From assembly GCF_020991365.1 (NCBI RefSeq), contig NZ_JAJLRA010000008.1, positions 124,001 through 188,000 on the forward strand: 64,000 nt of DNA, written 5' to 3'. The notes under the pieces are model-generated. The model was not told the origin of the DNA. It worked only from the letters and a program-made list of their open reading frames with translations, and did not search any database. The stretch comes from Streptacidiphilus sp. ASG 303. Its GTDB lineage: Bacteria; Actinomycetota; Actinomycetes; Streptomycetales; Streptomycetaceae. Both the position numbers and the translations under genes were made by a program. Below are positions 16,876 through 25,365 of the stretch, one piece after another; position 1 is the first letter of the stretch, and the number at the start of each line of letters is the position of its first letter.

Positions 16876-18366
16876 GTGGCACGTCCCTCGATAACCCGCG
16901 CGCACCGCGCACTGATCGGCGTGGTCGCCGCGGGCGCCTGCCTGATCGCCGGCATCGGCTTCGCCGGTTCCTACAACGCGGTGCGCGAGCTGGCCCTCCG
17001 CAAGGGCTTCGGCACCTTCTCCTACGCCTTCCCCGTCGGTGTCGACGCCGGGATCGTGGTCCTCCTCGCCCTGGACCTGGTCCTCACCTGGCTGCGTATC
17101 CCCTTCCCGCTGCTGCGGCAGACCGCGTGGCTGCTCACCGGCGCCACCGTGGTCTTCAACGCCGCGGCCTCCTACCCCGACCCGCTGGGCATGGGGATGC
17201 ACGCCGCCATCCCCGTGCTCTTCGTGGTCGTCGTGGAGGCGGCCCGGCACGCGGTGGGCCGCATCGCGGACATCACCGCCGACCGGCACATGGAGTCCGT
17301 CCGGCTGGTGCGCTGGCTGCTCGCCCCCGTCCCCACCTTCCGGCTGTGGCGCCGCATGAAGCTCTGGGAGCTGCGCTCCTACGACGAGGTGGTCCGCCAC
17401 GAGCAGAACCGCCTGGTGTACCGGGCCCGGCTGCGCGCCCGGTACGGGCGCGCCTGGCGCCGGACCGCCCCGATCGAGGCGGTCCTGCCGCTGAAGCTCG
17501 CCCGGTACGGGGTCCCGCTGGACATCGCCGCGCTGGAGCGCGGCGGCGGGGCCGACCCGGCGCCCGGGCACGGGCGGGAGCCGGCCGCGCCCGTCCTGGA
17601 CGGGGCCGCCCGGATGCAGGAGATCGCCGTGGCGGCGGAGCAGCCCGAGGCGTCCCGGGAGGGAGCCCCGGACGCCGGGGCGGCGGCCCGGGCCGTGTCC
17701 GGGGCGGTGCCCCGGTCCGGGTCCCGCCCCGTGCCTGACGCCGCGCCCGGGGCCGGACCGGTGCCGGCGGACCCGGAGGTCCCCGAGCAGGCCTCGGAAC
17801 CGCCTGCGGAGCCCTCCACGGAGCCCTACGCGGAGCTCTATGCCGAGCCCGAGGAGGACCTGGTGGCCTCGGCCAACGGCCACCGGCGCCCCCTGCGGGT
17901 GCCCAGGCCGCGGCAGGCGCAGCCGTACGCGGACGGGCCGCCGCAGCCGCAGCCCCAGCGGCGCCCGGAGGCGGACCCCGAGGCCGCCTGGGCGCCTCGG
18001 GCCGACCCGGGCCCTGACCCCGGACCCGGACCCGGCCCCGCGCCGGGCCCGTCCGCCGGTCCCGCCCCCTCCTCCGGGCCCGTGGGCGGGCCGGAGGAGT
18101 CGTGGCCCGGGGTGCCGGAGGCGCCGGAGCCCGGGGAGCCCGAGCCCGCTGCGTCGTCCAGGGAGCAGAAGCTCGACGTCTACCTCAAGGGCCTCTGCAC
18201 CTACATCGACACGTACGGCAAGGAGCCTGACCACTTCCGGCTCTCCCAGCACCTCTTCCACCAGCACGGCGTGACCGGCCGCCCCGGGCAGCCCGTCAGC
18301 CCGGACCAGCTGCGCCGCGCCTGGCCGCAGCTGCAGGAGCGGTACGCCGAGCTGGGCCGCGAGTAG
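16876..18366 (+). CDS. DUF2637 membrane protein (SpdB-like) with long disordered linker
   Basis: A 496-residue protein starting at GTG 16876, GGAGG about 12 bases upstream. Residues 10-135 hold four transmembrane helices in the DUF2637 pattern (GIGFAGSYNAVRELALRKGFG, FPVGVDAGIVVLLALDLVLTWL, PDPLGMGMHAAIPVLFVVVVEAARH). A cytoplasmic helical region with HMESVRLVRWLLAPVPTFRLWRRM follows. From about 230 to 430 the chain is Pro/Glu/Ala-rich and disordered. The last ~65 residues form a compact helical domain (KLDVYLKGLCTYIDTYGKEPDHFRLSQ). Related proteins are spread functions (SpdB) of conjugative elements and conserved chromosomal genes of actinomycetes. No plasmid genes accompany it, so I read it as the chromosomal type. 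Confidence 0.85.
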   Translation: MARPSITRAHRALIGVVAAGACLIAGIGFAGSYNAVRELALRKGFGTFSYAFPVGVDAGIVVLLALDLVLTWLRIPFPLLRQTAWLLTGATVVFNAAASYPDPLGMGMHAAIPVLFVVVVEAARHAVGRIADITADRHMESVRLVRWLLAPVPTFRLWRRMKLWELRSYDEVVRHEQNRLVYRARLRARYGRAWRRTAPIEAVLPLKLARYGVPLDIAALERGGGADPAPGHGREPAAPVLDGAARMQEIAVAAEQPEASREGAPDAGAAARAVSGAVPRSGSRPVPDAAPGAGPVPADPEVPEQASEPPAEPSTEPYAELYAEPEEDLVASANGHRRPLRVPRPRQAQPYADGPPQPQPQRRPEADPEAAWAPRADPGPDPGPGPGPAPGPSAGPAPSSGPVGGPEESWPGVPEAPEPGEPEPAASSREQKLDVYLKGLCTYIDTYGKEPDHFRLSQHLFHQHGVTGRPGQPVSPDQLRRAWPQLQERYAELGRE

Positions 18367-18416
18367 CCGCTGCGGTCGGCCTGCCCGCGGCGGCCGCCCG
18401 CCCGCCGGCCGCCCGC

Positions 18417-19091
18417 TCACCGCTCGGCCAGCCGGCGGCGGCACTCCGCCGCCAGCTCCGGGTAGGCGCGGGCGATGGCGTCGAGCAGCCGCTCCCGCAG
18501 CAGCTGGGCCGCCTCGGTGCGGCCGGCCCCGCCGTGGAGGCCGTCCAGCAGGGCGTCGTACCCGGTGAGCCGGTGGCGCAGGTAGTCGACCTGCCAGCGG
18601 GCGAGCGTCGCGGTGTCGGTGGTGGCCAGGACCGCGGGCCTGGGCACGTGGTCCGGCCGGTCCCAGGCCCGTTCGCGGTCGCGGCGGTTGCGGTGCCGCA
18701 CGGCCTGCTCGGCGAGCTCGTCCCGTGCGAGCCGGGGCACCGCGACGGCCTCGGCCGCGATGCGGTCCAGCACCTCCCGCCGCCGCCGCGCCGCGGCCTC
18801 ACGTGCGGCGGCCGACCGCCGGGCCGCGGCGGCCAGTGTGCGGGCGAACTCCTCGGTGCCCTCGGCGGCCTCCACCCGGCCGACGGCGAACATCCGGGTC
18901 GGCGCCTCGGCCCCGTAGAAGGGGCTGCGCCCCTGGGCGTCGGGCTCGCCCAGCAGGTCGCGGACCATGGACGGCGTCCAGCCGCGGGCCCGCAGCGAGG
19001 CGAGGGTGTAGTAGGCGCGGTGCCGTCCGCCGCGCTCGCGGTCGGCGGCCGCGGCGGGCGTCTGGGTGTCGCTGGTCCGGGATTCCGCCAT
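18417..19091 (-). CDS. Conserved hypothetical protein
   Basis: A 224-residue, very Arg/Ala-rich soluble protein. ATG 19091 follows a GGGGGGAA stretch on the minus strand. The N-terminal part, TLASLRARGWTPSMVRDLLG with FYGAEAPTRMFAVGRVEAAE, resembles a MerR/excisionase-like winged helix that reads a short DNA or peptide determinant, and has been seen in streptomycete proteins. The rest is a long amphipathic helical region (RRSAAAREAAARRRREVLDR) and a C-terminal helical bundle. No catalytic motif is visible. It is convergent with the DUF2637 gene. Confidence 0.65.
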   Translation of the reverse strand: MAESRTSDTQTPAAAADRERGGRHRAYYTLASLRARGWTPSMVRDLLGEPDAQGRSPFYGAEAPTRMFAVGRVEAAEGTEEFARTLAAAARRSAAAREAAARRRREVLDRIAAEAVAVPRLARDELAEQAVRHRNRRDRERAWDRPDHVPRPAVLATTDTATLARWQVDYLRHRLTGYDALLDGLHGGAGRTEAAQLLRERLLDAIARAYPELAAECRRRLAER

Positions 19092-19325
19092 CGTGGTGTT
19101 CCCCCCGTCGTCCGGCGAAAGTCGGAACCCCATGTATAGACGACACCACTGACAGTGACTGCGGCGGCCGTGCGCCCCGGGGGATGCGGGCGCACGCCCG
19201 GCAGCGGGTCCGCGGGGCCTCGGCCCGCCGCGTCCGGGGCCCTCCGGCGCCGGAGGGCGTCCCGGAACACGCCCGGCGGCGGCGGACTTGACCTTCCACA
19301 GCGCCCGCAGACCGAAAGGACGTCC

Positions 19326-19919
19326 ATGTCCCGCTCGTTCCTCTTCCTGCTGGGCAGCAGCCGCCCGGACGGCAACACCGAGCTGCCGGCCCGCGCGGCC
19401 GCCGGGCACCTCCCGCCCGGCACGGAGCAGCGGTGGGTCAGGCTCGCCGAGCGTCCCCTGCCCGACTTCTCCCACGTCCGCCACGCAGACGGGCCCAGGG
19501 CCGCACCGGTGGGGGAGGAGGCGGACCTGCTGGATGCCACGCTCGCCGCCACCGACGTCGTCATCGCCTCGCCGCTGTACTGGTACACCCTCTCCGCCGA
19601 GGCCAAGCGCTACCTCGACCACTGGAGCGGCTGGCTGCGCCTCCCCGGCCGGGACTTCAAGGCCGCGATGGCGGGCCGCACCCTGTGGGGCGTCACCGCG
19701 ATGGCCGGCGACGCCGGGACCGCCGGCCCGCTGGTCGGCGCGCTCCACCACACGGCCGCGTACATGGGCATGCGCTTCGGCGGCGTACTGCTCGGGAACG
19801 GCACCAGGCCCGGGGACGTCCTGGCCGACACCGGCGCCCTGGAGCGCGCCGGGACGTTCTTCGCCCGGGAGGCGCCGCTCGCCCGCTTCCCGCAGGCGGC
19901 GGAGGCGCCGGCCCGGTGA
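19326..19919 (+). CDS. NAD(P)H-dependent FMN reductase / flavodoxin-like protein
   Basis: A 197-residue protein starting at ATG 19326, GAAAGGA 6 bases upstream. It has the flavodoxin-like fold of the NADPH-dependent FMN reductase family: an N-terminal beta strand and phosphate loop FLLGSSRPDGNTE, then DVVIASPLYWYTLSAEAKRYLDHW that contacts the flavin, and TLWGVTAMAGDAG. These enzymes transfer electrons from NAD(P)H to FMN or to small substrates in the cytoplasm. The substrate is not predictable. It stands alone and is divergent from the hypothetical gene to its left. Confidence 0.85.
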   Translation: MSRSFLFLLGSSRPDGNTELPARAAAGHLPPGTEQRWVRLAERPLPDFSHVRHADGPRAAPVGEEADLLDATLAATDVVIASPLYWYTLSAEAKRYLDHWSGWLRLPGRDFKAAMAGRTLWGVTAMAGDAGTAGPLVGALHHTAAYMGMRFGGVLLGNGTRPGDVLADTGALERAGTFFAREAPLARFPQAAEAPAR

Positions 19920-20019
19920 CGGGCGGCAGCGGTCCCCGCCGGGCGGCGTCGTCGAGCCGGGAGAATCAAGCCGGGAGCATCGGGGCGGGACCACCGGGGC
20001 GCGCCATTATCGTGCTGCC

Positions 20020-20556
20020 GTGACCGGTTCTCCACGTCGCCCGCTGCTCTTCCTCGATGTCGACGGACCGCTCATCCCGTTCGGGGCGGCGCCGCAGCAG
20101 TACCCGACGTACCGGACCGGCCCCCACCTGCGGGAAGGCGGCTCGAATCCGCTCCTGGCCAGGATCAATCCCGCGCACGGGCCCCGGCTGGCGGCGCTGC
20201 CGTGCGAACTGGCCTGGGCCACGACGTGGATGGACGACGCGAACGAGTGCGTCGCGCCACGGATCGGCCTGCCGCCGTTGGCCGTGGTGGCCTGGCCGGA
20301 GCCGTCCGACGTGGATGAGCAGGACGAGCGGAACGGGTTGCACTGGAAGACCCGCGCTCTTGTCGGCCGGGCAGCAGGGCGCTCGTTCGCCTGGGTCGAC
20401 GACGAGATCACCGACACCGACCGCACCTGGGTCTCCGCGCACCATCGAGGACATGCCCTGCTCCATCGTGTCGATCCGCGTCGAGGCCTCACCGATCATG
20501 ATTTCGAGGCTCTTCACGCATGGCTGCAGCGGGCGGCCGGATCCGTCGGCGACTGA
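20020..20556 (+). CDS. HAD-like phosphatase-fold protein (PF18143-like)
   Basis: A 178-residue protein starting at GTG 20020. The start has no strong ribosome-binding site. It begins RRPLLFLDVDGPLIPFG, the HAD motif I with the nucleophile Asp and acid Asp two residues on, continues with LAWATTWMDDANE (motif II-like Thr), and has a metal-binding acidic motif SFAWVDDEITDTDRTW. No cap domain is visible and the protein is short, matching the family annotated as HAD domain of 'Swiss army knife' RNA-repair proteins that also occurs as single proteins in actinomycetes. The substrate is unknown. Confidence 0.75.
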   Translation: MTGSPRRPLLFLDVDGPLIPFGAAPQQYPTYRTGPHLREGGSNPLLARINPAHGPRLAALPCELAWATTWMDDANECVAPRIGLPPLAVVAWPEPSDVDEQDERNGLHWKTRALVGRAAGRSFAWVDDEITDTDRTWVSAHHRGHALLHRVDPRRGLTDHDFEALHAWLQRAAGSVGD

Positions 20557-20608
20557 TCCCGTGTCACCGGGACTCCACTGCCCGTCCACCGGGTGAAGTG
20601 CGGAGCCG

Positions 20609-21130
20609 TCAGTCCGTGAGAAGGGTCCGTCCGCGGAGCAGGCCGAGCCCGGCGCGACCGCAGCCCCTCCGTCCGAGGAGCTCGATCCGCGGGGCCCGGC
20701 CCTCGACCCGGCCCGGACCCCAGGAGCCGGACAGGCCGGCGACGACGGCGTCCTGGTCCCGGCGGAGGCCGCTGACCGGGGAGAGCGGAGTCGGCGGGTC
20801 GCCGGCGATCAGGGCGGTGTCCCCGCCGGTCGTGTGGTCCCGATCGGTCGGCAGTCCGTCGTCGTCCAGCAGCAGCCGCGCCCGCACGGCGGGCGGGACG
20901 CGCCGCGCCGCGTGCGGTACGTGCGGTACGTGCGGTACGTGCGGCACGCGCGGGACCGCCGGGGCGTCCGGGGAGCCGCCGACGGCGCGGAGGCCCGGTG
21001 GGCCACCGGGCAGGGCGGAGTCCGCCGTGGGGGCGGTGCGGGCGGCGGGGGCGGCGCACCGGGCGGTGGCGTTGCCGGGGGCGGCGCGGCCGGTACCGGT
21101 CAGCGGTGCGGCGTCCTCGCCCGCGCTCAC
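20609..21130 (-). CDS. Unknown protein translationally coupled to the GNAT gene, with VPH repeats
   Basis: A 173-residue frame with clear third-position GC bias across its whole length. Its GTG start (21128-21130) overlaps the TGA of the upstream acetyltransferase gene (GTGA overlap), the standard sign of translational coupling. The first 75 residues are Ala/Pro-rich and include a VPH tripeptide repeated four times, encoded by tandem GTACGTGCG units. The remaining ~95 residues are ordered-looking (RARLLLDDDGLPTDRDHTTG, RRDQDAVVAGLSGSWG) and end RGRTLLTD. No signal peptide, membrane segment or known domain was recognised. It is presumably expressed with the acetyltransferase. Confidence 0.55.
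   Translation of the reverse strand: MSAGEDAAPLTGTGRAAPGNATARCAAPAARTAPTADSALPGGPPGLRAVGGSPDAPAVPRVPHVPHVPHVPHAARRVPPAVRARLLLDDDGLPTDRDHTTGGDTALIAGDPPTPLSPVSGLRRDQDAVVAGLSGSWGPGRVEGRAPRIELLGRRGCGRAGLGLLRGRTLLTD
20915..20953 (+). repeat. GTGCGGTAC tandem repeat (4 units)
   Basis: Four 9-base units, the last degenerate, encode the VPH repeat on the minus strand. Being a multiple of three, copy-number change would keep the frame. Confidence 0.7.
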
Positions 21131-21615
21131 AGGCGCCGGTGCATGATGTGCAGGCCGACGTAGCCGTGCTCCGGGTGGAGGAAGCCCTCCGGCAGGGTGC
21201 CGATCACCTCGAAGCCGAGCGAGCGCCACAGCGCCACGGCCCGGGTGTTGGTCTCCACGACCGCGTTGAACTGCATGGCGCGGTAGCCCTCCGCGCGCGC
21301 CCACGCCAGCACGTGCTCGCCCAGCGCCCGGCCGGTGCCGCGGCCGGAGTGCGCGGGTGCGACCGCGAAGCTCGCACTGGCGATGTGCGCGGCGGGGCCC
21401 ATGTGGTTGGGGTTCATCTTGGCGGAGCCGAGGACGGTGCCGTCGGCGTCGACCGCGACGACCGTGCGGCCCGGGGCGTCGAGCATCCACATGCCGCGCG
21501 CCTGCTCCTCCCCGACGTCGCGGGGCCAGGTGTAGGTCTCGCCGGCCTCCATGATCGGCTGGAGGAACGCCCAGACCGCCGGCCAGTCCGCCGGGGTCGC
21601 CTCTCTGATCGTCAC
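21127..21615 (-). CDS. GNAT family N-acetyltransferase
   Basis: A 162-residue protein starting MTIREATPADWPAVWAFLQ, the typical opening of GNAT enzymes. The acetyl-CoA-binding site is RGTGRALGEHVLAWA (R/Q-x-x-G-x-G/A), preceded by strand SASFAVAPAHSG. The last part has NTRAVALWRSLGFEVIGTLPEGF, which is characteristic of phosphinothricin-acetyltransferase-like and small-molecule GNATs. The substrate cannot be told. Length is normal. The stop overlaps the start of the next minus-strand gene. Confidence 0.9.
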   Translation of the reverse strand: MTIREATPADWPAVWAFLQPIMEAGETYTWPRDVGEEQARGMWMLDAPGRTVVAVDADGTVLGSAKMNPNHMGPAAHIASASFAVAPAHSGRGTGRALGEHVLAWARAEGYRAMQFNAVVETNTRAVALWRSLGFEVIGTLPEGFLHPEHGYVGLHIMHRRL

Positions 21616-21742
21616 GGCCCCAGCATGGCGCCCGGCCCGGGGGAGGCGCGAGCGGATTACGGCCGGCGGGCGCGCTCCGGCCGGCCTGCGGGGCGTAGCG
21701 GGCGGCGCAGGCCGGCCGGGAGCGCGGCCGGGCGGCGCAGGT

Positions 21743-23545
21743 TCACCCGCTGGAGGTCCGGGGCGCCGAGGCGCTGCCGGTGCCGGCGGCGCCGGGCCGG
21801 ACCGCCGAGGTGATGTCGAGCACGAAGACCATCGTGGCCCCCGGGCCCACCCCCAGGCCCGGGCTCCCCTTGCGGCCGAACGCCTCGGCCGGAGGCGCCA
21901 CCACCAGCAGTCTGCTGCCGACCCGCCGCCCGATCACGGTGTGCTCCAGCGCCCCGATCACCTGGTCGGCGCCCGCCTGGAAGAGCTGAGGCCGCTCGCC
22001 CGGGTCGTACGAGCTGGGCACGGCCCTGCCCTCCGTCCAGTCCACCGCCGTGTAGTCGACGGTCACCCGGTCCTGCCGGCGCACCACCCGGCCGTCGCCG
22101 GCGCTCACCAGGCGCACGGCGAACCGCTCGCCCCGCGGCGGCCGGTCCGGCACGGTCAGCACCGCCCTGGTCCCGAAGGCGCCGGAGACCGTGATCCCCG
22201 GGTCGATGCTCCCGACGTCCCCCGCGGCACCGGCGCCCCCCGTCCCGCCGCCCGGGGCGGCCGCGCCCGGGGTCCCCCCGGCCGGCGGGACGGCCCGCGC
22301 CGCGCCGTTCCCGGGCCCGGCGGCCCCCGGGGCGGCCGCGCCGCCCGCCGACTCCCGGGCGCCGCCCGACACCTGGTTGACCACCGTGTACCCGACACCC
22401 CCGCCGGCCAGCAGCACGAGCGTGGCGACCGCGGCCAGCAGCCGGGGCCGGCCGGGGCGGCGCCCGCCGGGGACGGTCCACTCCTCGTCCGGCGCCGGCC
22501 CGCCCCGGGCCTCCCAGCCGGTCCGTCCGTCGAAGCCCCGCCCGTCGAAGCCCCGTCCCCCGAGGTCCCACCCGTCGAGGTCCCATCCGTCGCCCGGCGG
22601 CACCGGCTCGCCGCCGGCCCACCGGTGGGGCGCCTCAGGCCCGTACGGCACCCGCCAGTGCGCCGCCAGGGCCGACTCCAGCGCATCGCCGCCCGTCGTG
22701 CCCCCGCCGCCCGGGGGCGTCCCGGCGGACAGCAGGATCAGGCAGCGCCCCACCAGCTCCGCCGCGGCGGGCCGCCGCGCCGGGTCCTTGTCCAGCGCGG
22801 CCCTCACCAGCGGCAGCAGCCCTGCGGGCACCCCCGCGGTGTCGGCCTCCTCCCGCATGATCCGGTACGCCACGGCGTCGGGTGCCCCGCTGCCGAACGG
22901 CAGCCGTCCGGTGGCCGCGTACGCGACCAGGGCGCCCCAGGCGAAGACGTCCGCCGCGGTGCCGCCCCGGTCGCCCCGGTACTCCTCGGGGCTGGTCCAG
23001 CCGGGCGTCCCGGTCCAGCCGCCGGTCCGGGTGATCGCCGTCTCGTCCAGGACGCGGGCGATGCCGAAGTCGAGCACCCGCGGCCCGTCGGACGCCAGGA
23101 CGACGTTGCCGGGCTTGAGGTCGCGGTGCACCACGCCCGCGGCGTGCACCCGGTGCAGGGCGTCGGCGACGCCCGCCGCCAGGGCCGTCAGGGTGGCGCC
23201 GGGCAGCGCCCCGTGGCGGGCCAGGTGGTCGTGGAGGGTGGGGCCGGCGACGTACTCGGTGGCAAGCCAGGGGCGGGCGGTGTCGGTGTCGGCGTCGAGC
23301 AGCGGCACCAGGCAGGGGCCGGTGACCCGCCGCAGCAGGTCCACCTCGCGGCGGAAGCGGGCGCGGAACGACGGGTCGCCGGCGATCTCGGCGCGGACCG
23401 CCTTGACCGCGACCCGGCGGCCGTCCCGGCCCTCGCAGGCGTAGACGATGCCCATCCCGCCCGCGCCGAGCCGGCCGAGGACCCGGTACGGGCCGATCTC
23501 GGCGACGTCTCCGTCGACCAGGGGAAGAACGCGGCTGGTGGCCAT
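21743..23545 (-). CDS. Receptor-like Ser/Thr protein kinase with extracytoplasmic FKBP-type PPIase domain
   Basis: A 600-residue membrane protein. Residues ~15-270 are a Hanks-type kinase: glycine loop GAGGMGIVY, catalytic Lys in VAVKAV, HRDLKPGNV and DFGIA, with SPEEY as the APE-like end. A Pro/Gly/Asp-rich juxtamembrane stretch with GFDGRGFDGR-type repeats leads to one transmembrane helix (~372-392, LLAAVATLVLLAGGGVGY). Outside is a Gly/Ala/Pro linker, then a ~110-residue FKBP-type peptidyl-prolyl isomerase domain (DRVTVDYTAVDWTEGRAV, ALEHTVIGRRVGSRLLVVAPP, FVLDI). Coupling a cytoplasmic kinase to an extracellular FKBP is unusual, most Pkn sensors carry PASTA, NHL or lipid-binding folds. 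ATG 23545 has GAGGAG very close to it. Confidence 0.88.
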   Translation of the reverse strand: MATSRVLPLVDGDVAEIGPYRVLGRLGAGGMGIVYACEGRDGRRVAVKAVRAEIAGDPSFRARFRREVDLLRRVTGPCLVPLLDADTDTARPWLATEYVAGPTLHDHLARHGALPGATLTALAAGVADALHRVHAAGVVHRDLKPGNVVLASDGPRVLDFGIARVLDETAITRTGGWTGTPGWTSPEEYRGDRGGTAADVFAWGALVAYAATGRLPFGSGAPDAVAYRIMREEADTAGVPAGLLPLVRAALDKDPARRPAAAELVGRCLILLSAGTPPGGGGTTGGDALESALAAHWRVPYGPEAPHRWAGGEPVPPGDGWDLDGWDLGGRGFDGRGFDGRTGWEARGGPAPDEEWTVPGGRRPGRPRLLAAVATLVLLAGGGVGYTVVNQVSGGARESAGGAAAPGAAGPGNGAARAVPPAGGTPGAAAPGGGTGGAGAAGDVGSIDPGITVSGAFGTRAVLTVPDRPPRGERFAVRLVSAGDGRVVRRQDRVTVDYTAVDWTEGRAVPSSYDPGERPQLFQAGADQVIGALEHTVIGRRVGSRLLVVAPPAEAFGRKGSPGLGVGPGATMVFVLDITSAVRPGAAGTGSASAPRTSSG

Positions 23546-23840
23546 GGCTCCTCGGGTGGCGGTCGAGCCCCGCTCCGGCGCGGGGCGGCGGATCGGGGCG
23601 GCGGACCGGCCGCCGCCCGGGCGGCGGCGGCGTACTGCTGCACGCATGACGCGGCCGGGCGCCGAAGGGTTCACCCGGGACGGGTCCCGCGCCGCGGTGA
23701 GGGGACCGCCCCGCCGCGCGTCGTGACGCCCCGACGCGCGCCGCGGCGGCCGGGCACGCCGTTGACGGCGCGGACGGCGCTGGCTAGCGTCCCGTCAACA
23801 GAGTGTTGAAACCGGTACCGGACCCCCGGAAGGGGCGCGG
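23546..23840. other. Divergent intergenic region carrying the lyase promoter
   Basis: About 295 bases between the kinase and lyase genes, read in opposite directions. The right half has a well-formed promoter and operator listed separately. The left half shows nothing definite. Confidence 0.5.
23762..23809 (+). promoter_or_regulatory. Sigma-70-type promoter with overlapping operator palindrome
   Basis: TTGACG (23762-23767), a 17-base spacer and TAGCGT (23785-23790) make a near-consensus promoter. Transcription would begin near 23797. A perfect inverted repeat TCAACA-GAG-TGTTGA occupies 23795-23809, across the start point, which is where a repressor would block initiation. A palindrome of this size is compatible with an IclR- or GntR-type regulator; the regulator itself is not in the window. 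Confidence 0.65.
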
Positions 23841-25133
23841 ATGGCGCAGCACGACACCCCTGCCCGCACCACGCTCCCCGCCGCGCTGCGCGCGGACGTG
23901 GACGCCTCGCTCGCCGCCGTGGACGCCGACCTCGCCCGCCGCTACCCGGGCGACCCCGGCACCCGGCAGCCGGTGCACACCGTCTACGTCCCCGCGGACG
24001 TCCTCGACGCCGGCACGGTGCGCTCCTGGGGCGACCGGGCCCTGGCGGCCATGGACGCCCACGCGCCCGGCCCGGCGGCCTTCGCCGCCGCCCTTGGCCT
24101 GCCCGCCGGCCCGGCCGCGGAGGAGGTGCACGGCCGGGTCCGGGCCAAGCTCGCCCGCGAGCCCGTGGAGGACCTGCGGGTCGACTTCGAGGACGGCTAC
24201 GGGATGCGCCCCGACGCGGAGGAGGACGCCGCCGCGGTCCGGGCCGCCCGCCTGCTGGCGGAGGCCGCCGCCGAGGGCTCCGGGCCGTTCTGCGCGGGCA
24301 TCCGGATCAAGTGCCTGGAGGCGGCGTCCCGCAGCCGCGGCGTCCGCACCCTCGACCTCTTCCTCACCGCCCTCCTCGACGCGGGGGGCGGCCTCCCGGA
24401 GGGGCTGCGCGTCACCCTGCCCAAGGTGGCGTACCCGGAGCAGGTGGCCGCGATGGTCCGGCTGTGCGCCGGGTTCGAGGAGGCGGCCGGGCTGCCCGCC
24501 GGGCGGATCGGCTTCGAGATCCAGGTCGAGACCACGCAGGCCGTCCTCGGCGCCGACGGCCGCGCCACCGTCGCCCGCATGATCGACGCGGCGCGGGGCC
24601 GCTGCACCGGGCTGCACTACGGCACCTTCGACTACAGCGCGGCCTGCGGCGTCGGACCGGCCCAGCAGAGCCCGGACCACCCGGCGGCCGACCACGCCAA
24701 GGCCGTGATGCAGGTCGCCGCGGCCGGCACCGGCGTCCGGCTCTCCGACGGCTCGGTGAACGTGCTGCCGACCGGCACCACCGCCGAGGTCCACGCCGCC
24801 TGGCGGCTGCACCACGCCCTGGTCCGCCGGGCCCTGCACCGCGCGTACCACCAGGGCTGGGACATGCACCCCGGCCACCTGCCGACCCGCTACGCCGCCG
24901 TGTACGGCTTCTACCGCGAGGGGCTGGCCGGGAACGGCCGCCGCCTCGCCGCGTACCTGGCCCGCACCTCCGGCGGCGCCGTCCTGGACGAGCCCGCGAC
25001 CGCGCGGGCGCTCGCCGGGCACCTGCTGCGCGGCCTGGACTGCGGGGCGCTCGACGCGGCGGAGGTCGAGCGGGCGTCCGGACTGGACCGCGCCCGGCTG
25101 GAGGCCCTGTCGGGGCGCGGACCCGCGGGCTGA
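23841..25133 (+). CDS. HpcH/HpaI aldolase / citrate lyase-like protein (DUF6986 type)
   Basis: A 430-residue protein starting at ATG 23841 with GGAAGGGGC upstream. It belongs to the phosphoenolpyruvate-binding TIM-barrel lyases: DLRVDFEDGYG carries the metal-binding Glu/Asp, AGIRIKCLEAAS the substrate-binding Arg, VTLPKVAYPEQV and GFEIQVETTQAVLG the next strands, and GLHYGTFDYSAACGV a conserved C-terminal motif. In actinomycetes such proteins are found near malate synthase and purine-degradation genes, suggesting a C-C lyase acting on a small keto-acid, but no such genes are here. Expression is likely controlled by the operator at 23795-23809. Confidence 0.8.
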   Translation: MAQHDTPARTTLPAALRADVDASLAAVDADLARRYPGDPGTRQPVHTVYVPADVLDAGTVRSWGDRALAAMDAHAPGPAAFAAALGLPAGPAAEEVHGRVRAKLAREPVEDLRVDFEDGYGMRPDAEEDAAAVRAARLLAEAAAEGSGPFCAGIRIKCLEAASRSRGVRTLDLFLTALLDAGGGLPEGLRVTLPKVAYPEQVAAMVRLCAGFEEAAGLPAGRIGFEIQVETTQAVLGADGRATVARMIDAARGRCTGLHYGTFDYSAACGVGPAQQSPDHPAADHAKAVMQVAAAGTGVRLSDGSVNVLPTGTTAEVHAAWRLHHALVRRALHRAYHQGWDMHPGHLPTRYAAVYGFYREGLAGNGRRLAAYLARTSGGAVLDEPATARALAGHLLRGLDCGALDAAEVERASGLDRARLEALSGRGPAG

Positions 25134-25365
25134 GGGCGCCCGCCCGCGCCCCGCGCTGTCCCCCGCACTCCGTTCGCTGTCCCCGCACCCCGCGCGCTGT
25201 CCCCCGCGCCCCGCGCCCCCCACGCCCGTGCCCCCCACGCCCGCGCCCCTCATGCCCGGCCCCTCATGCCCGGCCCCGGACACAGCCGGCCCCGGACGCA
25301 GCCGACCCCGCGCCGGCGGTCGGCGCGGGGTCGGCGGGCGGGTCCGGGACGGGCCCGGACGGGGG
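25134..25365. repeat. Low-complexity C-rich intergenic repeats
   Basis: Degenerate repeats of CCCCGCGC-, CCCCCACGCCCG- and CCTCATGCCCGGCC-type units between two convergent genes. No gene is supported. Slippage-prone. Confidence 0.55.

Noticed and set aside
15019-18444. Long minus-strand open frame opposite the esterase, lamin-tail and DUF2637 genes
   Set aside because: Three recognisable proteins are on the other strand; the frame has no motifs.
20915-20953. GTACGTGCG units as replication iterons or operator
   Set aside because: They are inside a coding frame in phase and encode a tripeptide repeat.
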